Origin: Halogeometricum sp. S3BR5-2
Lineage (GTDB): Archaea > Halobacteriota > Halobacteria > Halobacteriales > Haloferacaceae
Direction of reading: 5' to 3'
NCBI RefSeq assembly: GCF_031624635.1
Contig: NZ_JAMQOQ010000008.1
Span: 1 to 64,000 of the forward strand
DNA length: 64,000 nt
In this document: one piece after another, positions 41,175 to 49,271 of the stretch
Layout of the letters: every line of letters starts with the position of its first letter
Position numbering within the stretch: position 1 is the first letter of the stretch
Position numbers and translations under genes: made by a program
Notes under the pieces: generated by a model
The model's input: the letters and a program-made list of their open reading frames with translations, nothing else
Databases searched by the model: none
What the model was told of the DNA's origin: nothing

Positions 41175-41726
41175 ATGACCGAATCCCCGCGAGATGGGGT
41201 CCAATCGTGGACTGAGTCGATGAGCGCCCGCGACCGCATTCGGGCGGTCGCCGAGTCACTTCGCGAACCCCGCTCAGTTAACTGGATCAGCGAGCAGGCC
41301 GACGCCGCTTGGAGTACGACCAACGAGGAACTTCAGGATCTCGTCGACCAGGGCCAGTTGCGTCGCGTCGAGGCCGGCGAGACCACGCGCTACCAGCCGG
41401 ACTACACGCGCCTGCTCTTCGAGGAGATCCGCACGCTCATCGAGGAAAATACCCGCGAGGAGCTGCGGAGTGAATTGGCCGCGATTACCGAGGAGATCGA
41501 GGAGTGGCAGGCGACCTACGACGTCGAGACGTGGGAGGAGCTCGAACAGTCGCTCGCTGACGGCGACCTCGCAAGTGCGGAGCTCCGGGACCGCCGCGAC
41601 GTCATCGCGTTCTGGCGCGAGAACGAGGAGGATCGCCGCCTCATCAAGCACGCACTGGAACTCTACTCCGACGTCGAAGCCGCCCGCGAGCAGATGACCG
41701 ACGTGGCTGACCGCGCCACGAGCTAA
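41175..41726 (+). CDS. Winged-helix protein, candidate antitoxin
   Basis: A 183-residue protein: 'MSARDRIRAVAESLREPRSVNWISEQADAAWSTTNEELQDLVDQGQLRRVEAGETTRYQPD' is a winged HTH, followed by a long acidic coiled coil ('FEEIRTLIEENTREELRSELAAITEEIEEWQATYDVETWEEL'). ATG 41175 follows the upstream A/T-rich promoter. Co-oriented with the next gene 17 bp away. Such HTH/small-protein pairs in haloarchaea resemble TumA/TumE-type toxin-antitoxin systems. Confidence 0.7.
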   Translation: MTESPRDGVQSWTESMSARDRIRAVAESLREPRSVNWISEQADAAWSTTNEELQDLVDQGQLRRVEAGETTRYQPDYTRLLFEEIRTLIEENTREELRSELAAITEEIEEWQATYDVETWEELEQSLADGDLASAELRDRRDVIAFWRENEEDRRLIKHALELYSDVEAAREQMTDVADRATS

Positions 41727-41743
41727 TCCTCCTCTCTCACAGA

Positions 41744-42232
41744 ATGATCTTTCTTGCCGGTCGCGACCGCTATACACAGCGGACCCTCCTCCGCGACGTT
41801 CACGACCGATTGACGAACCAGCCAGGGTGTGAAGAGGTCCGCTATCGCCCGTCTCGACGCCGACCCCGCTACGTCATCGCGGATGTCGATCCGACGACGT
41901 TCCTGAGTGACTCTTACGATGCGGCGACAGCACGACTGGAGATTCGCTTCTGGTACCCCGCCGGCGTCGACCACGCATACTACCGCATAAACTGGGTCGA
42001 ACCGGACCGCAATCTGATGCTCGGCTTCCACCAAGATGCCGACCATCCGGACCTTGGGCCCTGTCATATCCAACTCAATCACGAAGACACGCCGGTTGAT
42101 CGGCACAAGGCGACGTTTCTCGATGCCCATCCACTCGCCGTCCTCGATGACCGACTACAACAGTTCCCGCCCGCGCTAGATGCGATTCACTGGAAGAATG
42201 GAGCGCCCTCGCTCCCGACCTGGCCCGTCTAG
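41744..42232 (+). CDS. Small basic/His-rich protein, candidate TumE-like toxin
   Basis: A 162-residue protein: 'ARLEIRFWYPAGVDHAYYRINWVEPDRNLMLGFHQDADHPDLGPCHIQLNHEDTPVDRHKATFLDAHPL'. The beta-strand followed by His-rich 'FHQDADHPDLGPCHIQL' recalls DUF6516/TumE proteins. It follows the HTH gene and ends before a gene-free gap. Toxicity is an inference only. Confidence 0.55.
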   Translation: MIFLAGRDRYTQRTLLRDVHDRLTNQPGCEEVRYRPSRRRPRYVIADVDPTTFLSDSYDAATARLEIRFWYPAGVDHAYYRINWVEPDRNLMLGFHQDADHPDLGPCHIQLNHEDTPVDRHKATFLDAHPLAVLDDRLQQFPPALDAIHWKNGAPSLPTWPV

Positions 42233-42482
42233 ACAGCGAGTTCATCGAGCGTCTGGTGATGCGTCCGTGCCGTGGTCGGCGTGACGTTCCGGACTCGTCG
42301 ATGTCACGGTGCGTTACCCACTACCCCTGTTCCCGCCGCGATTTGTGGAGGCAAGCTGTTGCGACCCCTGCCGAATGAACGCCCGCCGTGACTGACATCG
42401 GACTTGAGGGTACTCACCGTATTAACCAACAGAAGCCATCTCTATCGGCGACTGTTGGTTAATCGGCGAGATTCCTCCTGCC
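42233..42482. other. Gap between the candidate toxin and the zinc-ribbon gene
   Basis: No supported gene. A short minus-strand frame near 42233-42306 reads like the C-terminal end of a protein but has no start. The third long-spaced inverted repeat lies at 42421-42463. Confidence 0.4.
42421..42463. repeat. Long-spaced inverted repeat, copy 3
   Basis: ATTAACCAAC and GTTGGTTAAT, 23 bp apart, ending 20 bp beyond the stop codon of the intact zinc-ribbon gene. Confidence 0.75.
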
Positions 42483-43352
42483 CTATTCGGGAGCAGGCCC
42501 GTAGCGACCTGTGCCACACACCTGGCACTCCCAGATTGGTTGGCCCGTCCAGGTCTCGTCAGGGAGCGACTCGCGTGTCCTGAACCGATGTTCTGTTTCT
42601 CTCGTACAGTGCTGGCACTCGAGGGCTGTCACGGTCGGAATATCGGCCCCGGTACTGGTGGATTCCGTTTCACGAGGAACTGTTTCAACAGCGATTGCTG
42701 GGACGATCCACAGCTGGTCGCCGTCGTCGAGAGCGTGCTTGAGGGATGACTCATCACGAATTCCCTGGCCACGCTCGTCATAGACGCGTGGAATCTCCGT
42801 CTGAGAACCATCGCTCCTCTCGTCCCACGCTGTCCGCTCACGGGTCGCTGTTAGCAACGCCTCACCGGCCGCTGCGGTCACCTCGGCGGCCGCGGGGAGC
42901 GTAGGCCAGCGTTCGGTTAACTGGGGTGCGGGCTCGTCTTCGAGATCGTAGATGAGCGTACAGTCGTCGATCGGCTCGTCGTGACCTGACGTAAGAAGTG
43001 TCGCTGCAGCTGCTCCCTTTGCCACGGCGCCGTAGAACGTCGACGACTTGACGAGGAACTGGATCACACCACGAAGTGTTTGCTCGGAATTCGCAGCACC
43101 CGACTCTGACGCGGCGTCGAGTTCGTGTTCGAGACAGAACCGGCATTTTCGTTGCGACGCCGGGATCGATGCGCCACAGGAGACACAGGCTCGGTCTGTG
43201 TCGGTAGTTCCATCCGGATACCCATCCGAATGCGAGGCCTCACGCTGGCGGGTGGGCTGGCCGTCTGCTGGCTGATCCAGTGCTGGGTCCGGCACCAGAG
43301 CGCCCTCTCCGACAGGTTGGAACGCGTCTCGGTCTGAGTTGCGGTTCGTCAT
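42483..43352 (-). CDS. Double-zinc-ribbon protein of unknown function
   Basis: A 289-residue protein. Knuckle pair one lies in 'ACVSCGASIPASQRKCRFC' and pair two in 'LECQHC...WECQVC' at the C-terminus. Between them is a conserved core 'IQFLVKSSTFYGAVAKGAAAATLL...DCTLIYDLEDEPAPQLTERWPTLPAAAEV'. ATG 43352 (MTNRNSDRD) fits. It is the intact relative of the broken gene at 40136-41050, with the candidate toxin-antitoxin pair between them. No named family. Confidence 0.75.
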   Translation of the reverse strand: MTNRNSDRDAFQPVGEGALVPDPALDQPADGQPTRQREASHSDGYPDGTTDTDRACVSCGASIPASQRKCRFCLEHELDAASESGAANSEQTLRGVIQFLVKSSTFYGAVAKGAAAATLLTSGHDEPIDDCTLIYDLEDEPAPQLTERWPTLPAAAEVTAAAGEALLTATRERTAWDERSDGSQTEIPRVYDERGQGIRDESSLKHALDDGDQLWIVPAIAVETVPRETESTSTGADIPTVTALECQHCTRETEHRFRTRESLPDETWTGQPIWECQVCGTGRYGPAPE

Positions 43353-43518
43353 CGATTCGCTCCGCGTTTCCCCCGGTTTGGTATTTAAACTCTTACAGGC
43401 TAAGTCCCCGTTCTCAAGGAGCAACGCGAGTGAGTAGCGCAGTAGGGCGGGGATACAGCCGTAAGCTATCGTCACTCTCCACCGAAACACATAATATATA
43501 CTTGATATATATTCGTGT

Positions 43519-43677
43519 ATGGGCACGTTCGAACTGGAAGGCGAAGAAATCATTGACCGTGAAGCGAAGGAGTTCGGCGGGAGTGCCCACGTTACCGTTC
43601 CCAAAGACTGGCGCGGCGCAGACGTGAAAGTCATCCGCGTCAGCAACCCCGACGAAACCGACGACCAAGACGAGTAA
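43519..43677 (+). CDS. DUF2080-like transposase-associated protein, 52 residues
   Basis: 'MGTFELEGEEIIDREAKEFG', then 'GSAHVTVPKDWRGADVKVIRVSNPDETDD', is the small SpoVT/AbrB-like DUF2080 protein that commonly precedes haloarchaeal tnpB genes. It ends 4 bp before tnpB, so the two are co-transcribed. It may bind the element's DNA or control tnpB. Confidence 0.8.
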   Translation: MGTFELEGEEIIDREAKEFGGSAHVTVPKDWRGADVKVIRVSNPDETDDQDE

Positions 43678-43681
43678 CACG

Positions 43682-44941
43682 ATGAACTACAACTACAGGT
43701 ATCGCATCGAACCCGACGAAGCCGTTCAATCTGAACTAGAACGGCACATAGATGCCTGTAGGCAACTCTACAACCACTACTTGTACGAACTCCGTAACAC
43801 GGACGAGTACCTGTCGTACACCGCGATGCAGAATATGCTTCCCGACCTGAAAGATTGGTGGGACGATCTCAACGACGTGTACTCGAAAGTGTTACAGATG
43901 GTTGCCCGCCGCGTCAGCGACAACCTCGACCGCCTCAAAGAAAAGAAAGACAACGGGCGCAAAGTCGGGATGCTCAAGTGGAAGTCACCGCGAGAGTATC
44001 GGAGCCTCACCTACAACCAGTCTGGTTTCGAACTCAAGAACACGAGTGACCAGACCATCCTTTCTCTTTCCAAGATTGGTGAGATGCCGATACACCTCCA
44101 CCGCGACATCCCCGATAACGCCCGCGTGAAACAAGTCACAGTCAAACAAGAGAAAACGGGTGAGTGGTACGCCATCTTCGGCATCGAAACAGAAGATGAC
44201 GTGCCCGAAAAACCCGCTCTGGATGAGGTTGACCGCGAGGATATGGTTGGTATCGACGTGGGTATCATCAAGTACGCTCACGACACCGACAGCACGATGG
44301 TCGGCAGTCTTGACCTCGAATCCGAGTACGAGCGGCTCGAACGCGAGCAACGAGCGTTGAGTCGCAAACAGGAAGGCTCGCAGAACTGGCACGAGCAACG
44401 CCGCCGCGTGGCCTGTATCCACGCTCGTATTGTACGAAAACGCCGCGACTTCCTGCACAAACTCTCAAACTACTACGCTCAGGAGTACGACCTCATGGCG
44501 GTCGAAGACCTCGACGTTCACGGGATGATGCAACTGCCGTCGAACAGTCGCAACCGAGCGTCGGCGTCGTGGCGGACATTCATCGACTTCCTCGAATACA
44601 AATGCGAGCGCGAGGGCACGCACTTCATAAAAGTCGAACCTGAGGGCACGACGCAAGAGTGTGCCGAGTGCGGGGTTGAGGTTGAGAAAGAACTGTGGGT
44701 GCGCGAGCATTCCTGCCCGACCTGTGGGTTCGAGACCGACCGCGACGAGAACGCCGCCTACAACGTGCTACAACGCGGTCTTTCAGAGTTAGGTGTGGGA
44801 CACGCCGAAGTGACGCCTGCGGAGACTGCACTCCCTACGTCCGCGACTGGTGGGTCGCCCACCGTCGTGGATGCAAAGTGCGTCGTTGAAACAGGAAGCC
44901 CCACCCTCAAGGAGCGAACGGCGTTAGCCGTGAGCGAGTAG
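43682..44941 (+). CDS. tnpB: RNA-guided endonuclease TnpB
   Basis: A 419-residue protein. The RuvC residues are all present: D192 in 'MVGIDVGIIKYA', E275 in 'LMAVEDLDVHGM' and D355 in 'DRDENAAYN'. The zinc finger has C327, C330, C345 and C348 ('CAEC...CPTC'). The N-terminal wedge/REC region starts 'YNYRYRIEPDEAVQSELERHIDACRQLYNHYLYEL'. All catalytic parts are intact, so a working guide-directed nuclease is likely. The gene's 3' end overlaps its own guide-RNA region. Confidence 0.95.
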   Translation: MNYNYRYRIEPDEAVQSELERHIDACRQLYNHYLYELRNTDEYLSYTAMQNMLPDLKDWWDDLNDVYSKVLQMVARRVSDNLDRLKEKKDNGRKVGMLKWKSPREYRSLTYNQSGFELKNTSDQTILSLSKIGEMPIHLHRDIPDNARVKQVTVKQEKTGEWYAIFGIETEDDVPEKPALDEVDREDMVGIDVGIIKYAHDTDSTMVGSLDLESEYERLEREQRALSRKQEGSQNWHEQRRRVACIHARIVRKRRDFLHKLSNYYAQEYDLMAVEDLDVHGMMQLPSNSRNRASASWRTFIDFLEYKCEREGTHFIKVEPEGTTQECAECGVEVEKELWVREHSCPTCGFETDRDENAAYNVLQRGLSELGVGHAEVTPAETALPTSATGGSPTVVDAKCVVETGSPTLKERTALAVSE

Positions 44942-44966
44942 GGTGGGGTAGTTCACACTCAAGGGT
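44899..44966 (+). ncRNA. Probable right-end guide RNA (omega/reRNA) hairpin of TnpB
   Basis: CCCCACCCT (44899-44907) pairs perfectly with AGGGTGGGG (44940-44948), and an inner ACGGC-GTTA-GCCGT stem stacks within. It overlaps the last tnpB codons and the right end, as expected of TnpB guide RNAs. The guide would start near 44966 and run into flanking DNA. Confidence 0.55.
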
Positions 44967-45025
44967 GAGAAAACGCGGGGACGGATTCGGCGACCACGAA
45001 ATAAATCCGGTTGCCTGCGACGGAG

Positions 45026-45130
45026 TCAGTCACGGAGCTCGGCGACCGCTCGACCGACCTCGCGAACGTGCTCACTCCGCTCGATATCGAGTTCTGTCGA
45101 CAGATACTCGACAGTCTCGTCCAGATCCAT
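45026..45130 (-). CDS. Possible micro-protein, 34 residues
   Basis: 'MDLDETVEYLSTELDIERSE' followed by 'HVREVGRAVAELRD' is acidic and helical like a genuine halophile protein. It lies 53 bp after the TFB gene on the same strand. It could be a real small gene or the tail of a lost one. Confidence 0.35.
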   Translation of the reverse strand: MDLDETVEYLSTELDIERSEHVREVGRAVAELRD

Positions 45131-45183
45131 ACCCCCTGGTAGACTCTCTGCCTGTATGTAGGTATTCCTCTACCGGAGGCGTC

Positions 45184-46104
45184 TCAGATCGCTTGGAGTT
45201 CGTCTCGCCGGCTTCGGAGCGTCACGACTGACACCTCTGCTGCCGACGCGACGGTGGATTGGGTAATCAGCGCGCCCTGCTCTTGGGCAGCCAGATAGAC
45301 ACAGGCGGCCGCGACGCCCGATGGCTGACAGCCGTTCGCGAGGGTTGTCCCCTCGGTGCGTTCTGCGAGTTTGTTCGCGCGTCGACGAATGTCGTGGTCC
45401 AACTCCAGCGCCGAGATCAGGCGTGGAATGAATGACGTCGGGCGCATTGGTGGTGCCGGAAGCTCCAATTCGCGATTCAGTGTTCGGTAGGCGTTGGTGA
45501 TACGAGTGGACTCGACTCGGGCGGCGTCGACGACATCCTCGAGGAGGAGCGGGTGTTGGTTACACCGGCAGGTACCGTAAACACTCGCTGCGCCGATGGC
45601 CTCGATGGATCTGCCTCGAAGTAGATCCTCGCTCTGGGCGCTCCGGAAGAGCTGGCACGCCTGGTCACGAATCGATTCGGAAAGCTCGAGCGCACTTGCC
45701 AGCCGGCGTACCTCGCCCAACCCGTGTGCAAGATTCCGTTCCGCTTTGGACCGCCAGCGACCACGGGTCTGCTCACGTCGCATCCGGGCCAGCCGTCGGC
45801 GTTTCTGGCCTGAGAGTTCGTTCCCGTGCGCATCGGTTCCGTGGCCGATCTCGGTCGAGAGGCCTCGATCGTGACGGGCTGCAGTGAGTGGTGCCCCTGT
45901 TCGCTCGCGCTCGTCTGCATCGTACGCCCGCCACTCCGGCCCGTGATCGATACGTTGTTCCTCGATAACGAGTCCACAGTCCTCACAGACCGTTTCGACC
46001 GCGTTCGTAGTGACGTGTCCGTCGCACTCGGGACACTGGTTGGCGCTCGACTCCGTTTGGACGTCTTCGTCGAAGCCCGTTTCGTAGATGTCTCTGGTTG
46101 CCAT
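45184..46104 (-). CDS. Transcription initiation factor TFB (plasmid type)
   Basis: A 306-residue TFIIB homologue. The N-terminal zinc ribbon has CPEC and CEDC; the B-reader region follows ('RAYDADERERTGAPLTAARHDRGLSTEIG'). Two cyclin repeats are visible: 'LASALELSESIRDQACQLFRSAQSEDLLRGRSIEAIGAASVYGTCRC' and 'LISALELDHDIRRRANKLAERTEGTTLANGCQPSGVAAACVYLAAQ'. It recruits RNA polymerase to TBP-bound promoters, and extra TFBs redirect expression. Its own promoter carries hairpin element E10. Confidence 0.9.
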   Translation of the reverse strand: MATRDIYETGFDEDVQTESSANQCPECDGHVTTNAVETVCEDCGLVIEEQRIDHGPEWRAYDADERERTGAPLTAARHDRGLSTEIGHGTDAHGNELSGQKRRRLARMRREQTRGRWRSKAERNLAHGLGEVRRLASALELSESIRDQACQLFRSAQSEDLLRGRSIEAIGAASVYGTCRCNQHPLLLEDVVDAARVESTRITNAYRTLNRELELPAPPMRPTSFIPRLISALELDHDIRRRANKLAERTEGTTLANGCQPSGVAAACVYLAAQEQGALITQSTVASAAEVSVVTLRSRRDELQAI

Positions 46105-46145
46105 GAATACACACGAGGGGACGCACGCGAATCGCGCTCTCGGAA

Positions 46146-46168
46146 TGCCCCTCACCCATCACGGGGCA
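46146..46168 (-). promoter_or_regulatory. Hairpin element E10
   Basis: TGCCCC/GGGGCA arms around a loop with GATGGGTGA; 5' flank GTGTGTATT. It precedes the TFB gene by about 40 bp. Confidence 0.6.
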
Positions 46169-46400
46169 AATACACACCACACGGGACGGCGCTGACTCCG
46201 ATGGACTGCGGTGGCGAAAGCCCGGCCGCGCAACGGCGCGCAGCGCCGTGAGCAGCCCGGACCGTGGAGGTGGTGGGAGGTGGCGGTGACCGCTACACAC
46301 CAGCAAAAAAGGGGCGCGTCGCCCTGGCTCCTCCTCGACCGGGATGTCTGAATCCCAACCAGACTACATTTATTGGTGCCCAAGTCGTAGTTTTCCCGTT

Positions 46401-46796
46401 ATGAAACCCGATACGCGCGAAATCATCAACGAGGAGCTCTGGCGGAGCGTCGTCTGGCTGGCCATCGGCCTGTTTGGCTGGTCGCTTATTCTCACGTCGA
46501 CGGATGTGCTTGCGGCATCAGCACTCACCGCGCTGGGATTACCTCTCCTCACGGCTGCGGTGCTGGCAGCCCTAATGGTTGGGATCCGTCTCGCGACTGG
46601 CTTGGAGTTAAAAGCGAAGACCGAAGGCAGCCAGCTCCTCTGGTTGATTGTCGGGAGTGTGCTCGGTGGATTCGTCGTGCTCTACGACGTGCTCGTGAAC
46701 GGACGTGGCCCACTCATCATCCTCGGCTACGCTGTCGCTGTCGGGTTCGGGGTCCTGATCTGGCGTGTTGCTCGGCGACAACAGTCGACAGTGTGA
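46401..46796 (+). CDS. Membrane protein, 131 residues
   Basis: Four hydrophobic helices ('VVWLAIGLFGWSLIL', 'ALTALGLPLLTAAVLAALMVGI', 'LLWLIVGSVLGGFVVLYDVLV' and 'LIILGYAVAVGFGVLIWRV'). No named family. ATG 46401 follows an A/T-rich promoter. Its stop overlaps the region of the next gene's GTG/ATG start. Confidence 0.6.
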   Translation: MKPDTREIINEELWRSVVWLAIGLFGWSLILTSTDVLAASALTALGLPLLTAAVLAALMVGIRLATGLELKAKTEGSQLLWLIVGSVLGGFVVLYDVLVNGRGPLIILGYAVAVGFGVLIWRVARRQQSTV

Positions 46797-46798
46797 GA

Positions 46799-47014
46799 AT
46801 GGATTGGCTCACTGCATACAACGGCCTCCTCGTTCGTATGGGACTGTATCTTTTGATTTTCTGGCCGACGGTCGGGTACTATGTGTACCGGGATTCGGTG
46901 AAACGAGGATTGTCCTCGCCGCAACTTCGCGGGGTCACGTATGGGTTCCTGGGAGTACCGGGGCTGCTCGTCTATTTGTACCGGAAATCTCGTGCAGAGA
47001 CGCAGTCAGCGTAG
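46799..47014 (+). CDS. Membrane protein, 71 residues
   Basis: Two hydrophobic segments ('GLYLLIFWPTVGYYVY' and 'GVTYGFLGVPGLLVYLY') and a charged tail. It starts right after the preceding membrane gene (ATG 46799; GTG 46793 overlaps the stop) and is probably co-expressed. No family recognised. Confidence 0.55.
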   Translation: MDWLTAYNGLLVRMGLYLLIFWPTVGYYVYRDSVKRGLSSPQLRGVTYGFLGVPGLLVYLYRKSRAETQSA

Positions 47015-47189
47015 CCGTCGAGGTATAGCCACAGAGAACGGTTCGAACAGCAGCATCTGCGGACAGTTGGACCCTATCAAACGAGCGCTATGTACGATAA
47101 GCCTCCCTCAACTCACCATCGCCTGTTTTCATCCCATAACATCGACCGACCACTCTAATTGGTAGTTACAGGGTATTGAGTGAGCCATC

Positions 47190-47573
47190 TCAATTGACAA
47201 TTGACGGCCCATACTGAAGAACCAGCCCAGGAATAATTACGCCGACGAGAATGAGGACGCCGACAAGCACCGTATACGGAAGAGCAGTGAAGGTACTCAA
47301 TCCGAGGAAGAGGGCCACCGCTACGAATACACAGACTGAAATCACAACGTTCTCGCGGGAAACAAGTGGTTCGTTCCGTACAATGATGACCATCGAAACA
47401 GCCAGCAGTACTAAAATCGCGATTACTGCAGCGGTGAACACCTGCATTGAGTCGATTGCAAGTCCGTAGAACAACCCCAGACCGGCGAGCACGTACGCAA
47501 GCCCCAAGGCTGCGAGCCCGGCCAACTCTGTGCGTGAACGGTCGGTTTCCTCGTTGTCCACAGTTGTTGGCAT
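47190..47573 (-). CDS. Membrane protein, 127 residues
   Basis: A charged 20-residue N-terminus precedes four hydrophobic helices. No family recognised. It faces the plus-strand small membrane gene at 47719 across a 145-bp A/T-rich gap. Confidence 0.6.
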   Translation of the reverse strand: MPTTVDNEETDRSRTELAGLAALGLAYVLAGLGLFYGLAIDSMQVFTAAVIAILVLLAVSMVIIVRNEPLVSRENVVISVCVFVAVALFLGLSTFTALPYTVLVGVLILVGVIIPGLVLQYGPSIVN

Positions 47574-47718
47574 GTGATTATTTTGATGGCCACGATATAA
47601 AACACCCTGTGCATTGTCGGGGAATTGATCGCTGAGACCAGCCTACAGTATTCGTTTGATAGAATCTCCATGTTGCATACAGGGAAAGTATTTCCCTCTC
47701 ACAGACAAGTATTAAGAT

Positions 47719-47964
47719 ATGCGATTTATGGGACTGGGGAAGTGGGAGATCGCCTCGATTCTGGCAATGGCGGCCGTTGCCGGTATTTTCGCGTATTCCC
47801 GGGCGGGGATGGGAGGTATCTCACTCCTTGTTAACGTACTTCTACAAGTCGTGATAGTTCTCGTCGTTGGAATCGGGTTCTTCCTGCTATTACATCATCT
47901 TGGCTTCTATCCCGGCATTGCGGACGACTACTTCGCTCGTCGAAAAGAGGACAAGAAAAAATAA
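47719..47964 (+). CDS. Membrane protein, 81 residues
   Basis: Two helices ('WEIASILAMAAVAGIFAY' and 'LVNVLLQVVIVLVVGIGFFLLL') and a basic C-terminal tail RRKEDKKK, likely cytoplasmic. No family recognised. Confidence 0.55.
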   Translation: MRFMGLGKWEIASILAMAAVAGIFAYSRAGMGGISLLVNVLLQVVIVLVVGIGFFLLLHHLGFYPGIADDYFARRKEDKKK

Positions 47965-48559
47965 GCACGCTCTACGTACCAGTCACGTCAGGAAGCATAG
48001 ATTGATCTCGACCTCTGGAGGGACTGTCTATGATCTCCTCTGTTAGTCCGTCTACAAGGTCGTGGCTGCGCGCGCAGCGAAGCGAGCACGGAGCGGAGGG
48101 TGGGGCGGTGGGGCTTGGGTCGGTCTGGCACACAGCAAAAAAGAGGGTTGCTTCGACTGGCTATTCTTCCCACCACCGACCGCGCTCTGGGAATTCGATC
48201 CGACTCCAGCCCGTGATCGCGAGACTGCACCGACCTTGGTACCAATTTCTTAGCGTACTTGAATTGGGCTTCCTCAATTCTTGAACCACCGCCTGCTCCG
48301 AAGGATGTTCTTCCTTGATATTCTGTAGATCAGGTACTATACAAATCTATGAACGGATTGTGGGAGAAGCTGTCAGTTCCGGTGGGTATTTCTAAGCCCG
48401 TGCTGTATAAACAGCGCATATTCAGCACGGAGGGGATGTCAGAATCATGCTGTCCGAATCGCTCAGTGTAGAGCCTACATTCAGCACGACTAGTCCTTTA
48501 TTTCACCCACTTCCTTCTGAACCAGCCGTTAGGTAGGTGTGCGAACTGAACGAGATGGT
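47965..48559. other. Gene-free region with a decayed RPA copy and IS-like repeats
   Basis: Contains a block (48057-48250) closely similar to the 3' end and downstream flank of the RPA gene (about 49985-50195), then a stretch with CGTGCTG/CAGCACG repeats near 48399-48490 that look like insertion-sequence ends. No functional gene seen. Confidence 0.6.
48161..48250 (-). pseudogene. Remnant of an RPA gene 3' end
   Basis: The frame ends 'GRCSLAITGWSRIEFPERGR' plus WWEE and a stop, nearly identical to the C-terminus of the RPA at 50104-50970. The upstream part of the gene is lost. Confidence 0.65.
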
Positions 48560-48757
48560 TCACCAGCGACGAGCGACTTCATAGGCTACTGTGGTTGGGA
48601 GGAGGACAACCAGTAAGACGAACGTGATTTCACCTGTTGTTGGGCCAGACTGCGTGAGGGCACTATAGACATAGAGTGCGGCGACAGCAAGCACACCGAC
48701 GATAGCTGTGACGTATTGAGGGTCGCTCCACGAGGACGGAAATTCTGAGCCGGACAT
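48560..48757 (-). CDS. Small membrane protein, 65 residues
   Basis: 'MSGSEFPSSWSDPQYVTAIVGVLAVAALYVYSALTQSGPTTGEITFVLLVVLLPTTVAYEVARRW': two hydrophobic helices with a short loop. No family recognised. Confidence 0.5.
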   Translation of the reverse strand: MSGSEFPSSWSDPQYVTAIVGVLAVAALYVYSALTQSGPTTGEITFVLLVVLLPTTVAYEVARRW

Positions 48758-48925
48758 ACCTTTCTAGTCTCCCGCTGATATGATATATCCTTCCTCTGTC
48801 TCGGTCACGACGCTTCTGACGGGAATCAGGGATGTTATGACCTAGTTTGTTCTATCGTTCATCTGTACTCACCTTTCGTTTGGTGGTTGCGCTGAAGGGT
48901 GTGCGAACTATCTCATTATCTGCTC

Positions 48926-49138
48926 TCAATTAGTGCATTTATGCTGCTGAATCCGTTCCGGTAGTCCGACTTTCCCACAGATAGGACACTCTTGCAGCGG
49001 TGTCGGCGGCAAGTTCTCCCATTCTCGCAACGCAGCCTTGAGATGCCACTGGACATCGTCTGATTCTGTACGAGTCAGTGCCTGCACGAGATACATTCGC
49101 AGCCGTTCGCGGCTTGTCGTTGTCTGTTGATCACTCAT
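48926..49138 (-). CDS. Small zinc-knuckle protein, 70 residues
   Basis: A helical N-terminus ('SRERLRMYLVQALTRTESDDVQWHLKAALREWENLPP') is followed by 'CPICGKVGLPERIQQHKC', a C2HC-type finger. Start ATG 49138. Hairpin element E13 lies 29 bp upstream. DNA- or protein-binding adaptor likely. Confidence 0.65.
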   Translation of the reverse strand: MSDQQTTTSRERLRMYLVQALTRTESDDVQWHLKAALREWENLPPTPLQECPICGKVGLPERIQQHKCTN

Positions 49139-49166
49139 AACTGGGTCCGAGAGGACGAATTGTATC

Positions 49167-49187
49167 GCCCTCCACCCTTTTGAGGGC
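49167..49187 (-). promoter_or_regulatory. Hairpin element E13
   Basis: GCCCTC/GAGGGC arms (6 bp) around the loop AAAAGGGTG; 5' flank GTTTGTCCT. The arms are unlike E2/E6, but pairing and loop tail are kept. Confidence 0.65.
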
Positions 49188-49271
49188 AGGACAAACCTCA
49201 CGCTGCACGCTCACCTTCCTCGTCTTGGGAGCGCGTACACCGAAGCAAGTACTGAGTCGAGCTCGATCTGA

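Larger units (their letters stand above)
43519..44966 (+). mobile_element. IS200/IS605-type tnpB unit without tnpA
   Basis: DUF2080-like gene, tnpB and a strong 3' hairpin form one unit. No Y1 transposase (tnpA) lies nearby, so movement would need help from elsewhere. The right end is put near 44966 from the hairpin and TTCAC/TCAA words; the left end is not seen and probably lies in 43370-43518. Confidence 0.65.

Noticed and set aside
42233-42306. Minus-strand frame that reads like a protein tail (RNVTPTTARTHHQTLDELAV)
   Set aside because: Too short, no start and no firm family match; may be a gene remnant but cannot be supported.
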